From: Anaerolineae bacterium
GTDB taxonomy: Bacteria > Chloroflexota > Anaerolineae > Anaerolineales > Anaerolineaceae
Direction: 5' to 3'
NCBI GenBank assembly: GCA_013178185.1
Contig: JABLXC010000006.1
Span: forward strand, 95,939 to 159,938
Length of the DNA: 64,000 nt
Position numbers and translations under genes: made by a program. Under the pieces are notes generated by a model. That model did not search any database, was not told the origin of the DNA, and was given only the letters and a program-made list of their open reading frames with translations. Each line of letters starts with the position of its first letter. Within the stretch, counting starts at the first letter, position 1. Below are positions 43,185 to 53,261 of this stretch, in pieces.

Positions 43185-45495
43185 AAGGCGCTCGACGACT
43201 GGGTTAAGGGTGTTGTTGGTTGGTGGCGGTGGACGTGAACATGCCATCGCCTGGAAGCTGGCTCAATCGCCGCTGCTGGCGCGGCTTTGGATTGCTCCTG
43301 GCAACCCTGGGACGGCTCTATCAGGAACAAACATCGAGATCCCGGCCGAGGATATTTCTGCGCTACTGAGGTTTGCTCAAAAAGAGTCGATTGATCTGGT
43401 GTTTGTTGGACCTGAAGCGCCCCTCACGTTGGGGATTGCTGATGCTTTTTTTGCTGCAGAGATTCCTGTGTTTGGTCCCTCAGCTGCTGCGGCGCGCATC
43501 GAATCTTCCAAGGTGTTCGCCAAAGAATTCGCGCGTCGTTATTCAATTCCTACCGCTCAATTCAAGACGTTCGATAACTTCGAGGAAGCTTCGCTGTATC
43601 TTGATACCTTAACAACCCCATTTGTTATTAAAGCTTCTGGACTGGCTTCTGGGAAAGGGGTGTTTCTGCCAGAGTCTATCGAAGAAGCTCGGAAAATTTT
43701 GGCGGATCTTCTCTTGATTGGCTCTTTGGGCGAGTCCGGGCGGCAAGTGGTGATCGAGGAACGTCTTACAGGCGAGGAAATATCGCTGATGGCGTTTTCG
43801 GATGGCCACACCCTGGCCCCGATGCTGCTGGCTCAGGATCATAAGCGCCTGCTAGATGGGGATCGAGGCCCCAACACTGGTGGGATGGGTGCTTATGCGC
43901 CGGCACCATTCTGCTCGCCAGAACAGACCACCGAACTGATTCACTCGATTTTACAACCAGCGATTGATGGCTTGCGCGCTGAAGGATCTCCATTTGTGGG
44001 TGTGTTGTACGCTGGCCTGATGTTGACCTCATCTGGGGCTCAGCTTCTTGAGTTTAATTGCCGCTTTGGCGACCCTGAAGCTCAGGTTGTTCTCCCCTTA
44101 TTGGAAAGCGATTTATTACAAATAGCGATGGATTGCGTGAACGGGGTTTTACGCCCAGAGCAAGTGCGTTGGAGAGCGGGCTGCTGCGCCTGTGTTGTGC
44201 TGGCTTCTCAAAACTATCCAGCTTCTGCTTCCCCTGTGGCAGAAATATCCGGCCTTGAAACTACTTTCCCCTATGGTAGGGTGTTTCAGGCCGGGACGAA
44301 ACTCCGATCTGGAAAAGTGGTTGCTTCGGGGGGCCGAGTGTTGGGCATCACTGCCTGGGGGGACGATCTTCGACTGGCGCTTGACCGCGCTTATGCAATC
44401 ATTCAACAGGTATCCTTTCAGGGGATGCAATACCGTCGGGATATTGGGGGGCGAGGGCTGCGCAACTTGTCAGAGAGTCACTCGGTGTACGCGGCGGCAG
44501 GCGTGAATATTGACGCCGGTAGTCAGGCAGTAAATCTGATGCGCGAGGCTGTCCGTACTACTTACACTTCGTCGGTGCTAGCGGGGATCGGCGCTTTTGG
44601 TGGATTATTCGACGCTTCGATCATCAAACAAATGAAGCGGCCTGTTCTGGCTGCTTCAATAGATGGTATTGGCACAAAGGTTCTGCTGGCTGCCCGAACC
44701 GGCCGTTTTCGTTCGCTGGGGCAGGATATTGTCAATCACTGTGTGAATGATATTCTTGTCCAGGGGGCGCGCCCGCTTCTTTTTTTGGATTATTTTGCGA
44801 CCTCTCGATTGCAGCCGGAAGTGGTGGCTGAAATTGTCTCTGGAATGGCTGAGGCCTGCTGTGAGGCTGGTTGCAGCCTGATCGGTGGAGAAACCGCTGA
44901 GATGCCGGGGGTTTACCAGTCTGGCGAGTTCGATGTGGCAGGAGCAATTCTTGGGGTGGTCGAGTATGAACGGATTCTACCTCGCAGCGATCTAAAGGCA
45001 GGGGATATTCTTCTTGGCCTACGCTCCTCAGGCCCGCATACCAACGGATATTCTCTTCTCCGCAAGGTTTTCGCTGATACGCCGCTGGATCGTTTTCTTC
45101 CTGAGTTGGGTTCGACGCTGGAGGATGCTCTGCTTGCCCCTCACCGATCTTACCTCCCTTTGCTTGCCCCCATTTTGGAAGACAGCGCTGCGCCGATTAA
45201 GGCCCTGGCACATATTACTGGCGGGGGGCTGATTGATAATATTCCTCGAATTCTGCCGCCGGGATTGACTGCACATATCTTTCGTGATTCCTGGCCTGTT
45301 CCCACTCTTTTCCAGATGGTCCAGACGCTGGGAAAAATTACGACGCAGGAGATGGCGCGGGTCTTCAATCTTGGTATCGGTATGGTCGTTGTGCTTTCGC
45401 CAGCTTCTGTACCATATGTTCAGGATTTGTTCGATGAAGAAAGCTGGGTGATTGGCGAATTGTCGCCGGGTGAGAAAAAGGTGGTGATTGTTTGA
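43177..45495 (+). CDS. purDM: Bifunctional GAR synthetase-AIR synthetase (PurD-PurM fusion)
   Basis: 772 residues from ATG 43177, ten bases after CAGGAG; GTG/ATG codons further upstream lie deeper in purF. Residues about 12-425 are an ATP-grasp GAR synthetase (LLVGGGGREHAIAWKLAQS, IKASGLASGKGVFLP, DRGPNTGGMGAYAP, EFNCRFGDPEAQVVLP). Residues about 435-772 are AIR synthetase (YAAAGVNIDAG, SIDGIGTKVLLA, HCVNDILVQGA, GGETAEMPGVY, AHITGGGLIDNIPR). No stop or frameshift lies between them. The order GARS-AIRS is that of yeast Ade5,7 and animal GART. Confidence 0.93.
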   Translation: MSERRSTTGLRVLLVGGGGREHAIAWKLAQSPLLARLWIAPGNPGTALSGTNIEIPAEDISALLRFAQKESIDLVFVGPEAPLTLGIADAFFAAEIPVFGPSAAAARIESSKVFAKEFARRYSIPTAQFKTFDNFEEASLYLDTLTTPFVIKASGLASGKGVFLPESIEEARKILADLLLIGSLGESGRQVVIEERLTGEEISLMAFSDGHTLAPMLLAQDHKRLLDGDRGPNTGGMGAYAPAPFCSPEQTTELIHSILQPAIDGLRAEGSPFVGVLYAGLMLTSSGAQLLEFNCRFGDPEAQVVLPLLESDLLQIAMDCVNGVLRPEQVRWRAGCCACVVLASQNYPASASPVAEISGLETTFPYGRVFQAGTKLRSGKVVASGGRVLGITAWGDDLRLALDRAYAIIQQVSFQGMQYRRDIGGRGLRNLSESHSVYAAAGVNIDAGSQAVNLMREAVRTTYTSSVLAGIGAFGGLFDASIIKQMKRPVLAASIDGIGTKVLLAARTGRFRSLGQDIVNHCVNDILVQGARPLLFLDYFATSRLQPEVVAEIVSGMAEACCEAGCSLIGGETAEMPGVYQSGEFDVAGAILGVVEYERILPRSDLKAGDILLGLRSSGPHTNGYSLLRKVFADTPLDRFLPELGSTLEDALLAPHRSYLPLLAPILEDSAAPIKALAHITGGGLIDNIPRILPPGLTAHIFRDSWPVPTLFQMVQTLGKITTQEMARVFNLGIGMVVVLSPASVPYVQDLFDEESWVIGELSPGEKKVVIV

Positions 45496-46109
45496 ACCGG
45501 ATTATTCACCCTTTACATTTTGCCAGGTTGGTCGTTCTCATTTCTGGCCAGGGAAGTAACCTTCAGGCTGTTTTGGATGCCTGTTCAAGCGGGCTGCTGT
45601 CCGCGGAGGTTGCGGCAGTCTTTTCGAACAATCCCGACGCTTACGGGCTGGAACGCGCAAAGCAGGCTGGCGTCCCGGCGATCAGTTTTCCAAAACCGGG
45701 CGCGGCGAGCCGACGAGAATATGACGCACTCCTGGCCGAGCGGGTAAGGGAATTTGAGCCAGATTGGATCCTATTGCTGGGATGGATGCGTATCCTCACT
45801 TCGAACTTCCTGGACCGGTTTTTGGGGCGGGTGATCAACCTGCATCCGGCGCTGCCCGGGGCTTTCCCGGGTACGAATGCCATTGAACGGGCTTTTCAAG
45901 CTTATCAACGGGGTGAAATCACTCAGACGGGCATCATGCTCCACCTGGTTCAAGACGAAAATGTGGATTGTGGTCCTGTCCTGGCACAGCAGACCATCCC
46001 AATTCTCCCACAGGACACTTTGGAATCCCTAGAGGCGCGCATCCATGAAGCTGAGCATTTGATGGTGGTCGCGGTGATGAAACAGCTTTTGCACCGAAAC
46101 CCGTCCTAA
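45492..46109 (+). CDS. purN: GAR transformylase
   Basis: 205 residues, starting with TTG at 45492 inside the purDM stop (TTGA overlap). Transfers formyl from 10-formyl-THF to GAR. The N-terminal VVLISGQGSNLQAVLDA and the catalytic segment INLHPALPGAFPGTNAIERAF (Asn, His) are present, with the third catalytic Asp in VQDENVDCGPVLAQ. It immediately follows the GARS-AIRS fusion, so the three activities keep the GART domain order. Confidence 0.92.
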   Translation: MNRIIHPLHFARLVVLISGQGSNLQAVLDACSSGLLSAEVAAVFSNNPDAYGLERAKQAGVPAISFPKPGAASRREYDALLAERVREFEPDWILLLGWMRILTSNFLDRFLGRVINLHPALPGAFPGTNAIERAFQAYQRGEITQTGIMLHLVQDENVDCGPVLAQQTIPILPQDTLESLEARIHEAEHLMVVAVMKQLLHRNPS

Positions 46110-46144
46110 TTAAAAACTGAAGTTGATACAGAAAGGAACACCGG

Positions 46145-47644
46145 ATGCCAAAAGCGATCCTATCGGTTTATGATAAAACAGGCCTGGTTGAGTTTGCCTC
46201 TCGGCTAGTTCAACTTGGCTGGACTTTGCTCGCCTCGGGGGGCACAGCCCGTCTTCTGCAACAAAAACGATTGCCTGTAACGGAAGTTTCCCAATATTCC
46301 GGGTCGCCGGAAATCCTCTCCGGCCGGGTGAAGACGCTCCATCCGGCCATTCATGGGGGGTTATTGGCCCGCCCGAGCAGCCAGGACATCCAGGAATTGA
46401 GCGTTTTAGGTTGGGATGCCATTGACCTGGCGGTCGTCAATCTTTATCCGTTTGAGCAGACCATTGCACGTTCAGAAGCGACACTTGCTGAGGCAATCGA
46501 GAATATTGATATCGGCGGGGTGGCCTTAATCCGTGCTGCTGCGAAGAACTTTGAGCGGGTTACGCTGGTTTGTGACCCGGCCGATTATCCTGCAGTCCTG
46601 GCTGAATTAGAAATGGGTTTGACTAAGCTAGAAACCCGCCGCAAGCTGGCGGTAAAAGGATTTCAGCGTACTGCTCGTTATGATGCGGCTATTGCTTCTT
46701 ATTTGGATCCGGTGGGGATGTTTTCTCTTCAACTATTTCCTGTCCAGCCTCTGCGGTATGGTGAAAACCCACACCAGGCTGCCATGCTGTATGCTTACCA
46801 ACCTGATGGCGGGCCGTTGGGGGGGCGTATTTTGCAAGGCAAAGAGCTTTCTTACAACAATCTACTGGATTTGGATGCAGCCTGGCGCGCCGCAATCAGT
46901 TTTGAGCGACCGACGATTGTAATCGTCAAGCATCTTTCGCCGTGCGGGATCGCATCTGCAGACGATCTTGTTTCTGCTTACCGGAGTGCGTTGGAATGCG
47001 ACCCGGTTTCGGCTTATGGCGGTGTGATTGCTTCAAACCGGCCTATAGATAAAGCACTAGCAGAGGCTGTGAGCGGATTATTCGTTGAATGCATCATGGC
47101 GCCTGGCTACAGTTCTGAGGCAGTGCTTGTGCTAGCGCAAAAAAAGAACTGCCGGCTCGTGGAGACTTCACAAACCGATGTTAGCCCCGATTTTGAATTG
47201 CGCTCGATTTGCGCGGGGGTCTTAAGGCAGCAAACCGACCGGGGAGATCCCGCCGGAACAAGTTGGCGGGTGGTCTCACAACGCCAGCCAACCGACGAGG
47301 AATGGTTATCTCTGCGGTTTGCCTGGAAAGCCTGCCAATATGTCAAGTCCAATGCGATTGTCCTTGCGAAAGGGGAAGCGACGGTTGGAATTGGCGGCGG
47401 GCAGCCCAATCGTGTCGATTGTGTACGTATCGCTATCGAGAGAGCGGGAGAAAAGGCGGACGGCGCGGTCATGGCCTCGGATGCTTTCTTTCCATTCTCG
47501 GACTCTGTTCAACTGGCTGCCCAGGCAGGCATTACTGCGGTGATCCATCCAGGCGGCTCCGTCCGCGATGCAGAAAGCCTTTCTGCCGCCGATGCAGCCG
47601 GGATGGTTATGGTGATGACGGGGGTCCGTCATTTTCGTCACTAA
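46145..47644 (+). CDS. purH: AICAR transformylase/IMP cyclohydrolase
   Basis: 499 residues. The N-terminal cyclohydrolase domain ([31 protein letters not shown]) and C-terminal AICAR transformylase ([42 protein letters not shown]) complete IMP synthesis. GAAAGGAA precedes ATG. It is slightly shorter than the 510-530 residue average but no motif is missing. Confidence 0.93.
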   Translation: MPKAILSVYDKTGLVEFASRLVQLGWTLLASGGTARLLQQKRLPVTEVSQYSGSPEILSGRVKTLHPAIHGGLLARPSSQDIQELSVLGWDAIDLAVVNLYPFEQTIARSEATLAEAIENIDIGGVALIRAAAKNFERVTLVCDPADYPAVLAELEMGLTKLETRRKLAVKGFQRTARYDAAIASYLDPVGMFSLQLFPVQPLRYGENPHQAAMLYAYQPDGGPLGGRILQGKELSYNNLLDLDAAWRAAISFERPTIVIVKHLSPCGIASADDLVSAYRSALECDPVSAYGGVIASNRPIDKALAEAVSGLFVECIMAPGYSSEAVLVLAQKKNCRLVETSQTDVSPDFELRSICAGVLRQQTDRGDPAGTSWRVVSQRQPTDEEWLSLRFAWKACQYVKSNAIVLAKGEATVGIGGGQPNRVDCVRIAIERAGEKADGAVMASDAFFPFSDSVQLAAQAGITAVIHPGGSVRDAESLSAADAAGMVMVMTGVRHFRH

Positions 47645-47657
47645 TTGCGAGGGTACT

Positions 47658-49142
47658 ATGAATGAAGAAATCTTTGAATCGCATCATGCACTTACCTTTG
47701 ACGATGTTTTGATCGTCCCCGGTTTCAGCGAACTACTTCCGGCCCAGGTCAATGTACAGGCCACCCTTGTAAAGGGCATCAGGTTGAATATCCCGCTTCT
47801 CTCTTCGGCTATGGATACTGTTACCGAAGCCCGCCTGGCGATTGCGCTGGCGCGCGCCGGAGGGATTGGGATCATCCACCGCAATATGTCGCCGGAAGAT
47901 CAGGCTGCTGAAGTTGATAAAGTCAAGCGCTCAGAAGCTGGGATGATCACCGATCCGGTTTGCCTGACGGCTGACGCAACGCTGCAAGAGGCTGAAGAGA
48001 TAATGGGATATTATCATATCAGCGGTATCCCCATTGTTGAACAACCGGGCAAGCGTTTGATCGGAATTCTTACAAACCGTGATACGCGTTTCTGCGAGCC
48101 TTCGGATGCCTCTCGGCCAGTTAGCGACTTTATGACCTCTCGAGATTTGGTTACAGCGCCTGTTAATACGACGTTGGAAGAAGCCCGCCAGATTTTGCAA
48201 GCTCGCCGGATCGAAAAGCTCCCTCTTGTGGATGAGCAGGGTTGTCTGAAGGGTTTGATTACGGTCAAGGATATCAAGAAGAAATCGGATTATCCCCATG
48301 CGGCCAAGGATGAGCGTGGTCGTTTGCTGGCAGGTGCGGCGATTGGCGTGGGCGCTGACCTGGAAACCCGTGTTCAATTGTTAGCAGAGCGCGGGGTGGA
48401 TGTCATTGTGGTGGATACGGCGCATGGTCATTCTCAAGGGGTACTTCAAGCTATCCGGCGTGCCAAAGCTGTTGCTCCGCACCTTCCGGTGATTGGTGGA
48501 AACGTTGTAACTGCGGAGGGTACGGTTGCTTTGATCGAAGCTGGCGCTGATGCAATCAAGGTTGGAGTGGGTGCAGGTTCCATTTGCACCACGCGGGTCA
48601 TTTCTGGGGTGGGTATGCCTCAACTGTCGGCTATTTATCAGTGCGCAAGGGCAGCGAAACCTTATCATGTTCCTGTGATTGCTGATGGGGGGATCAAATA
48701 TTCTGGTGACATTGTCAAAGCCATTGTGGCGGGTGCCGAAACTGTTATGCTCGGTAGCCTGCTTGCCGGCCTGGAAGAATCGCCTGGTGAGCTGATTCTT
48801 TATGAGGGCCGGCAGTACAAAGCCTATCGCGGAATGGGCAGCATCGCTGCCATGCAGGGATATGGTCGCGACCGCTACGCTTCTGGACAATCGGGGGTTG
48901 GGAAACTGGTGCCTGAGGGCGTTGAAGGGATGGTTCCCTATAAGGGTGCATTGGCGGATTATGTTTACCAATTGGTGGGCGGGCTGCGTTCTGGGATGGG
49001 GTATGCTGGTGCGGCCTGCCTGGAGGATCTGCGGCAGAAGACGCGCTTGACGCCGATCACCAATGCTGGTTTGATTGAAAGCCACCCACACAGTGTTGCC
49101 ATTACGCGCGAAGCGCCGAACTATCAGCGCGGTGATTTGTAA
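47658..49142 (+). CDS. guaB: IMP dehydrogenase
   Basis: 494 residues. Oxidises IMP to XMP with NAD, committing the pathway to guanine nucleotides. Two CBS domains (residues about 95-205) interrupt the barrel. The active-site Cys (about C312) is in [20 protein letters not shown], with the flap Arg-Tyr in [10 protein letters not shown]. It is the last gene of the purine operon, 13 bp after purH. No purB, purA or guaA is in the window. Confidence 0.94.
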   Translation: MNEEIFESHHALTFDDVLIVPGFSELLPAQVNVQATLVKGIRLNIPLLSSAMDTVTEARLAIALARAGGIGIIHRNMSPEDQAAEVDKVKRSEAGMITDPVCLTADATLQEAEEIMGYYHISGIPIVEQPGKRLIGILTNRDTRFCEPSDASRPVSDFMTSRDLVTAPVNTTLEEARQILQARRIEKLPLVDEQGCLKGLITVKDIKKKSDYPHAAKDERGRLLAGAAIGVGADLETRVQLLAERGVDVIVVDTAHGHSQGVLQAIRRAKAVAPHLPVIGGNVVTAEGTVALIEAGADAIKVGVGAGSICTTRVISGVGMPQLSAIYQCARAAKPYHVPVIADGGIKYSGDIVKAIVAGAETVMLGSLLAGLEESPGELILYEGRQYKAYRGMGSIAAMQGYGRDRYASGQSGVGKLVPEGVEGMVPYKGALADYVYQLVGGLRSGMGYAGAACLEDLRQKTRLTPITNAGLIESHPHSVAITREAPNYQRGDL

Positions 49143-49204
49143 GAACCCGAGCCGAGGGCTAAATCTATGGTGCGTTAGAGTGCGTGCTTGGAAAAAGTTG
49201 TTCT

Positions 49205-49999
49205 TCATCGGGATATAACCAAGAAAAAAATTCCTGCGAGGATGACGAGGATTGCGAGAAGAAGAAGGAATTTTCTTGCGGGGTCATCTTCTTGAATGGT
49301 GGGGGAGAGGCTGGTTTTATTCTGGCGCTGTAGGGGATGGTAGGAAGAAGAAGGGGGCTCTTCCATTCCCTGTAAGGTGTTTAGATCCTCTTCAAATTCT
49401 TCTTCCTCTTCTTCCTGATCCGCTTCGGACAATCGAAAGCTTTCCAATACGGTTGGGAGTTCGTCGCCGTAAAACCCTTCGAGGGTTTCTCGCGCTGCTT
49501 GCTGGACACGATTGTCCTCATCCCATAGGGCAGTCATCGCCAGGACGTCCAGCGCATGGGTGTTGTGCACATCCCGCAGGGCGCGGATTGCTTTGAGCTT
49601 TAGTTCACTGCTCGGTTCGTTCGTCAGGACGGCTATTAGACCTTCGATATCCTCTAGCCTCCAGTCGGTTGTGCCAGCTTCTGTGATTGGCGGATCCTGT
49701 TCTGTGACCCAGGGATGCTCATCTGGGCTGGATAGGGAGAAGGCATCCAGCGCATTTTTGGCAATTTGAGAACCGAGTAATTCCGTCAGCGCCAGGCTGG
49801 CGGCCTTTCGCACTGTTTCGTCTGGATCTTCCAGCGTGGAGCGGATCAGGCTTTGGGCGGCGCTTACGTCTTGCAGTATTGCGAGGCCTTTTGCTGCCTG
49901 GGCACGGGTTTCGGGATTGGTGGGATGGCGGAGCGCTCTTATTAGCCCTTCCATGTCTCTTGCGTCAATCAGTGATTGGATCTTTTGCTTTGAGGACAT
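49205..49999 (-). CDS. HEAT-repeat protein with acidic linker and C-terminal membrane anchor
   Basis: 264 residues. Residues about 5-170 contain four HEAT-like helical pairs (RDMEGLIRALRHPTNPETRAQAAKGLAIL, then DPDETVRKAASLALTELLG, and two more), usually a protein-docking scaffold. Residues about 195-215 are very acidic (ADQEEEEEEFEEDL). Residues 242-263 form a hydrophobic tail (FLLLLAILVILAGIFFLVIS), suggesting a tail-anchored protein with the HEAT part in the cytosol. It is convergent with guaB. No enzyme motif is seen; function unknown. Confidence 0.78.
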   Translation of the reverse strand: MSSKQKIQSLIDARDMEGLIRALRHPTNPETRAQAAKGLAILQDVSAAQSLIRSTLEDPDETVRKAASLALTELLGSQIAKNALDAFSLSSPDEHPWVTEQDPPITEAGTTDWRLEDIEGLIAVLTNEPSSELKLKAIRALRDVHNTHALDVLAMTALWDEDNRVQQAARETLEGFYGDELPTVLESFRLSEADQEEEEEEFEEDLNTLQGMEEPPSSSYHPLQRQNKTSLSPTIQEDDPARKFLLLLAILVILAGIFFLVISR

Positions 50000-50274
50000 T
50001 GTTTCTTCAATCCATTTTTGTTTTATTTTACCAGTCTGTGCTCATGGTGAGGTTTTCAGGCTTTCATCCAGACCGGGGAGTGGTGGTTGGACATCTTTGT
50101 GAAGCTGAGGTTTGGAGAGGAGAATGGACAACCCATGTCGTCGGTTGGTTTCGGGGGGCGTCTTTGTGATACACTTGGCGGTGTGAGCGATACCAGCCAG
50201 GCGGTTTGGTGGAGGGGACGGCCTGCCTGATGGTTTGGATTCACCATCCCTGATGTTCTGTTGAAAGGAAGGCT

Positions 50275-52062
50275 ATGTGCGGAATTTTTGGCATCGTCAC
50301 TGAGAAAGAACAGAGGCTGGGGCCGATCCTGGTGGAAGCGGCGAGACGGCTGACCTACCGGGGGTATGACTCGGTGGGGGCGGCGACGCTGAGCGGTGGG
50401 AGGATTGACCTGCGCAAGGACGTTGGGCGGGTGGACGAGGTGGCAGAGAAGCACCGCCTGGCGGAGATGACGGGGCAGCGCGGCATCACCCAACTGAGGT
50501 GGGCGACGTTTGGGGAGCCTTCGCAGGTGAACGCGCAACCTCATCTCGATTCGGACGGGGATTTGGTGGGGGCGCACAACGGGAACGTGGTGAACAACGT
50601 GGAGCTGCGGCAGGAGTTCATGGCTGAGGGGATGACGGTGCGCTCGCACAATGATGGCGAGTCTTGCGTGCACGCGGTGGAGCGTTATATTGATCGGGGG
50701 CACGATTTTATCGAGGCGATCCGCCGGGCTTATGGGGATCTGCAGGGCGATTATGCCTATGTGATCGGGCGCATCCACGATGATAAGTTGTACGCGATCA
50801 AGAAGGGTTCGGGTTTGGTGATCGGGATCGGCGAGGGCTTTACCTGTGTTTCTTCGGATTTGCCTTCGATCTTGCCGCTGACGCGCACGATCGTGCGGGT
50901 GCAGGACGGGGAAATCATCACGCTGTGGGCCGACCGGGTGGAGCTGCGCTCGGTGGTTGACGGAAGGCTGATCGAACGACAGCCGGAGGCGGTGACCGAG
51001 ACGATGGAGGCGGTGCAGAAGGGGGGGTATCCTCATTTTATGCTGAAGGAGATCCACGAGCAGCCGCAGGCGGCGCGGGAGGTTCTGCATATGCTGGCCG
51101 GGAGCAGCGAGGTGGAGACGGTGTTGGAAAGGATGCGGACGGCGCGGCAGGTGTATTTCATTGGGTGCGGGACGAGCTATCACGCCTGCCTGGCGGGGGC
51201 GGTATATTTTGCGCAATTGGCGGGAAGGGCGGCGATTCCTGTGTTGGCGCCGCAGTTCATCCCGCAGTATCTGCCGGCGGTGGGGCCGCAGGATGTGGGG
51301 TTGTTTGTGAGCCAGTCGGGGGAGACAAAGGATGTGCTGAACGCTTTGCAGGCGGCGGGAGATCGCGGTATGGCGTGCTATGGGTTGGCGAATGTGATCG
51401 GTTCGACGCTGACTAAGGCGACGGCGAGCTGGCTGCCGCTGTGCTGCGGGTATGAGATCAGCGTGCCAGCGACGAAGACTTTCACCAACCAGGTGATGGC
51501 TTTCCTTATCCTGGCGATGCGGCTGGGAGGGCGGGATGTGAAGGCGCTGGAAGCGATCCCTGAGCTGATGGAGCGGACGTTGGAAGAGACGGCGCGGCAG
51601 GTGGAGGCGATTGTGCCCTGGCTGAACGCCTGGAACGATCTGTACTGCCTGGGGTATGGGGCGACTTACCCGATGGCGCTGGAGGGGGCGTTGAAGCTGA
51701 AGGAGATTACCTATGCTCATTGTGAGGGGATGCTCTCGACGGAGTTCAAGCATGGGCCGCTTTCGGCGGTGACGAAGGGATACCCGGTGTTGTTCGCGGC
51801 GGGGCCGGAGGATGTGCCGCTGATTGTGAGCGGGATTAACGAGGTGACCTGCCGGGGTGGGCGGGCGATTGCAATCGGACCGGAGGACGCGCGCCTGAGG
51901 GCGAACGCGAGCGATATGATCACGATCCCGCAGGCGAGCGCGATGGCCTCTTCGCTGTTGACGGTATTGCCGCTGCAATTGCTTTCTTACCACCTTTCGG
52001 TGGCGAGGGGGTATGACCCGGACTTTCCGCGCAATTTGAGCAAGACGCTGACGGTGGATTGA
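50275..52062 (+). CDS. glmS: Glutamine-fructose-6-phosphate aminotransferase
   Basis: 595 residues. Makes glucosamine 6-phosphate for cell-envelope amino sugars. The nucleophile Cys2 (MCGIFGI) opens a class II glutaminase (YRGYDSVG, AHNGNVVNN), followed by two SIS domains (GCGTSYHACLAG, SQSGETKDVLNAL). The tail DPDFPRNLSKTLTVD corresponds to the usual PRNLAKSVTVE end. GAAAGGAAGG precedes ATG. No glmS ribozyme was recognised upstream. Base composition is much richer in G on this strand than in the purine genes. Confidence 0.93.
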   Translation: MCGIFGIVTEKEQRLGPILVEAARRLTYRGYDSVGAATLSGGRIDLRKDVGRVDEVAEKHRLAEMTGQRGITQLRWATFGEPSQVNAQPHLDSDGDLVGAHNGNVVNNVELRQEFMAEGMTVRSHNDGESCVHAVERYIDRGHDFIEAIRRAYGDLQGDYAYVIGRIHDDKLYAIKKGSGLVIGIGEGFTCVSSDLPSILPLTRTIVRVQDGEIITLWADRVELRSVVDGRLIERQPEAVTETMEAVQKGGYPHFMLKEIHEQPQAAREVLHMLAGSSEVETVLERMRTARQVYFIGCGTSYHACLAGAVYFAQLAGRAAIPVLAPQFIPQYLPAVGPQDVGLFVSQSGETKDVLNALQAAGDRGMACYGLANVIGSTLTKATASWLPLCCGYEISVPATKTFTNQVMAFLILAMRLGGRDVKALEAIPELMERTLEETARQVEAIVPWLNAWNDLYCLGYGATYPMALEGALKLKEITYAHCEGMLSTEFKHGPLSAVTKGYPVLFAAGPEDVPLIVSGINEVTCRGGRAIAIGPEDARLRANASDMITIPQASAMASSLLTVLPLQLLSYHLSVARGYDPDFPRNLSKTLTVD

Positions 52063-52296
52063 GGGGGGAGGGGATTCGTTTTCCGAAAAAAAGAAAAGGA
52101 ACGAATGCAGGGACAGGGCAAGGAAGGATGAGGTTGAAGGGGTTTTCAAGGGGGGCTCTTTCATTACTTGTATTATTCTTTCTCTTGTTGTGGGGCGCGG
52201 ACCGGGGTGAGGCGGGGCGGTATTCGATTCGGGGACGAATCTTGCCGCTGAAAGGAATGAGTTGGAAGTGGGGAAGGCGGGGAGAGGGGGCACGGT

Positions 52297-52785
52297 TTAT
52301 TCCGGCGGATGATCTGGGGCGGAGGGGGGTTGTTTGAGCTCTTGGTTGACATCGCTGAGGAGCTGGTTGAAGGCGAGGGTGAGATCGTCGGAGTGGCCGG
52401 CGACGAGGTGGCGGACGCGGAAGAGGCGGGTGAGGCCGACGGAGGCGAAGGTGAGGACGCGGAGGAGGACGATGGCCTGATTGAAATCTTCTACGGCGCT
52501 GCCGAGTTCGAGAACATGGCGGATGAAGACGCGGAGCATGATGATCTCGTCCTGGAGGTCGGCGAAATTGTAACGATTGAGGTCGCGGAGATCGGCGGGG
52601 CGGAAGGCGCGGGCATAGAAGCCGTGCTTGAGGGCGTTGCGGTTGCCGGGCTGACCTCCTCGCTTGCGACGGTATGGGGGTTTGGGGGAGGGTGAGGGGT
52701 TTTGGGGGGTTGGTTCTTCTGACGGGGGAGAGGTGTGGCGGGAGACGAGGATGGCGACGAGCTGGGCGGGGGTGAGATTGGGCAT
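52297..52785 (-). CDS. GNxNAxKHGxY-family orphan protein
   Basis: 162 residues from ATG 52785, after CCAGGAGAACCCC; the frame opens 13 codons earlier. A Pro/Ser-rich N-terminus (residues about 15-40) leads to RRKRGGQPGNRNALKHGFYARAF, a motif shared with phage small-terminase-like and other short Chloroflexota proteins. A helical C-terminal half follows (DEIIMLRVFIRHVLEL). The coding strand is C-rich because the whole region is G-rich on the plus strand. A DNA-packaging or DNA-binding origin is possible. Function unknown. Confidence 0.65.
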   Translation of the reverse strand: MPNLTPAQLVAILVSRHTSPPSEEPTPQNPSPSPKPPYRRKRGGQPGNRNALKHGFYARAFRPADLRDLNRYNFADLQDEIIMLRVFIRHVLELGSAVEDFNQAIVLLRVLTFASVGLTRLFRVRHLVAGHSDDLTLAFNQLLSDVNQELKQPPSAPDHPPE

Positions 52786-52947
52786 GGGGTTCTCCTGGTG
52801 GTGAGAGTTTTCTTGCACTACCATGATAGAACTATTTTTCTATTTTACAACCTGTTAAAAGTATCAGGTAAACCTATCAGTTTTGGGAGGCGCGAAGGGG
52901 GCGGTGGATTGTCTCGCGTTTGAGATTTGATTGGAAGCGAGATGCTT

Positions 52948-53000
52948 CGCCCCAGAGGAAGGCATCCGGGACTGCGCCCCAGAGGAAGGCATCCGGGACT
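52948..53000. repeat. Two-copy tandem direct repeat, 27-bp period
   Basis: A 26-base unit beginning CGCCCCAGAGG and ending CATCCGGGACT occurs exactly twice (52948-52973 and 52975-53000), one base apart. It lies in the 476-bp gap between the orphan gene and the WYL regulator, which otherwise contains no supportable gene. Confidence 0.9.
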
Positions 53001-53261
53001 ATGCATGCTCTGCCTGAGGGCGTGGAAACTCTTGCGGGTTGGCAGAGGGCTAGCTTTGATGAACCGAGGGGGGAGGGATTGATCTGCGCCGTGGGACAGA
53101 AAAGGGGGAACCTTACCGATTTGTAAAATCACAAGGCGGTGGAAACCGGTATAATCATTTGAGGGGGAAACGTTTATTTGTTGAAGTGAATGATGGGGAA
53201 GCGGAATCTTGTTGCATTGTTTGCACAAGCACGGTGGTACATTCAATTTAGCGAGGCAAAT

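Noticed and set aside
50000..50274. Search for a glmS ribozyme or other leader RNA before glmS
   Set aside because: No matching core or pairing pattern was seen; the 275-bp gap shows nothing I can name.
50056..52293. 745-codon open frame on the minus strand
   Set aside because: It lies opposite glmS, is made of Arg/Pro/His-rich low-complexity sequence, and has no family features. It arises from the G-rich bias of the glmS strand.
52128..52337. Possible 69-residue secreted peptide (MRLKGFSRGALSLL...)
   Set aside because: It has a hydrophobic start and AAGGAAGG directly abutting ATG, but spacing is wrong, it overlaps the orphan gene on the other strand, and it sits in G-rich sequence that favours chance frames.
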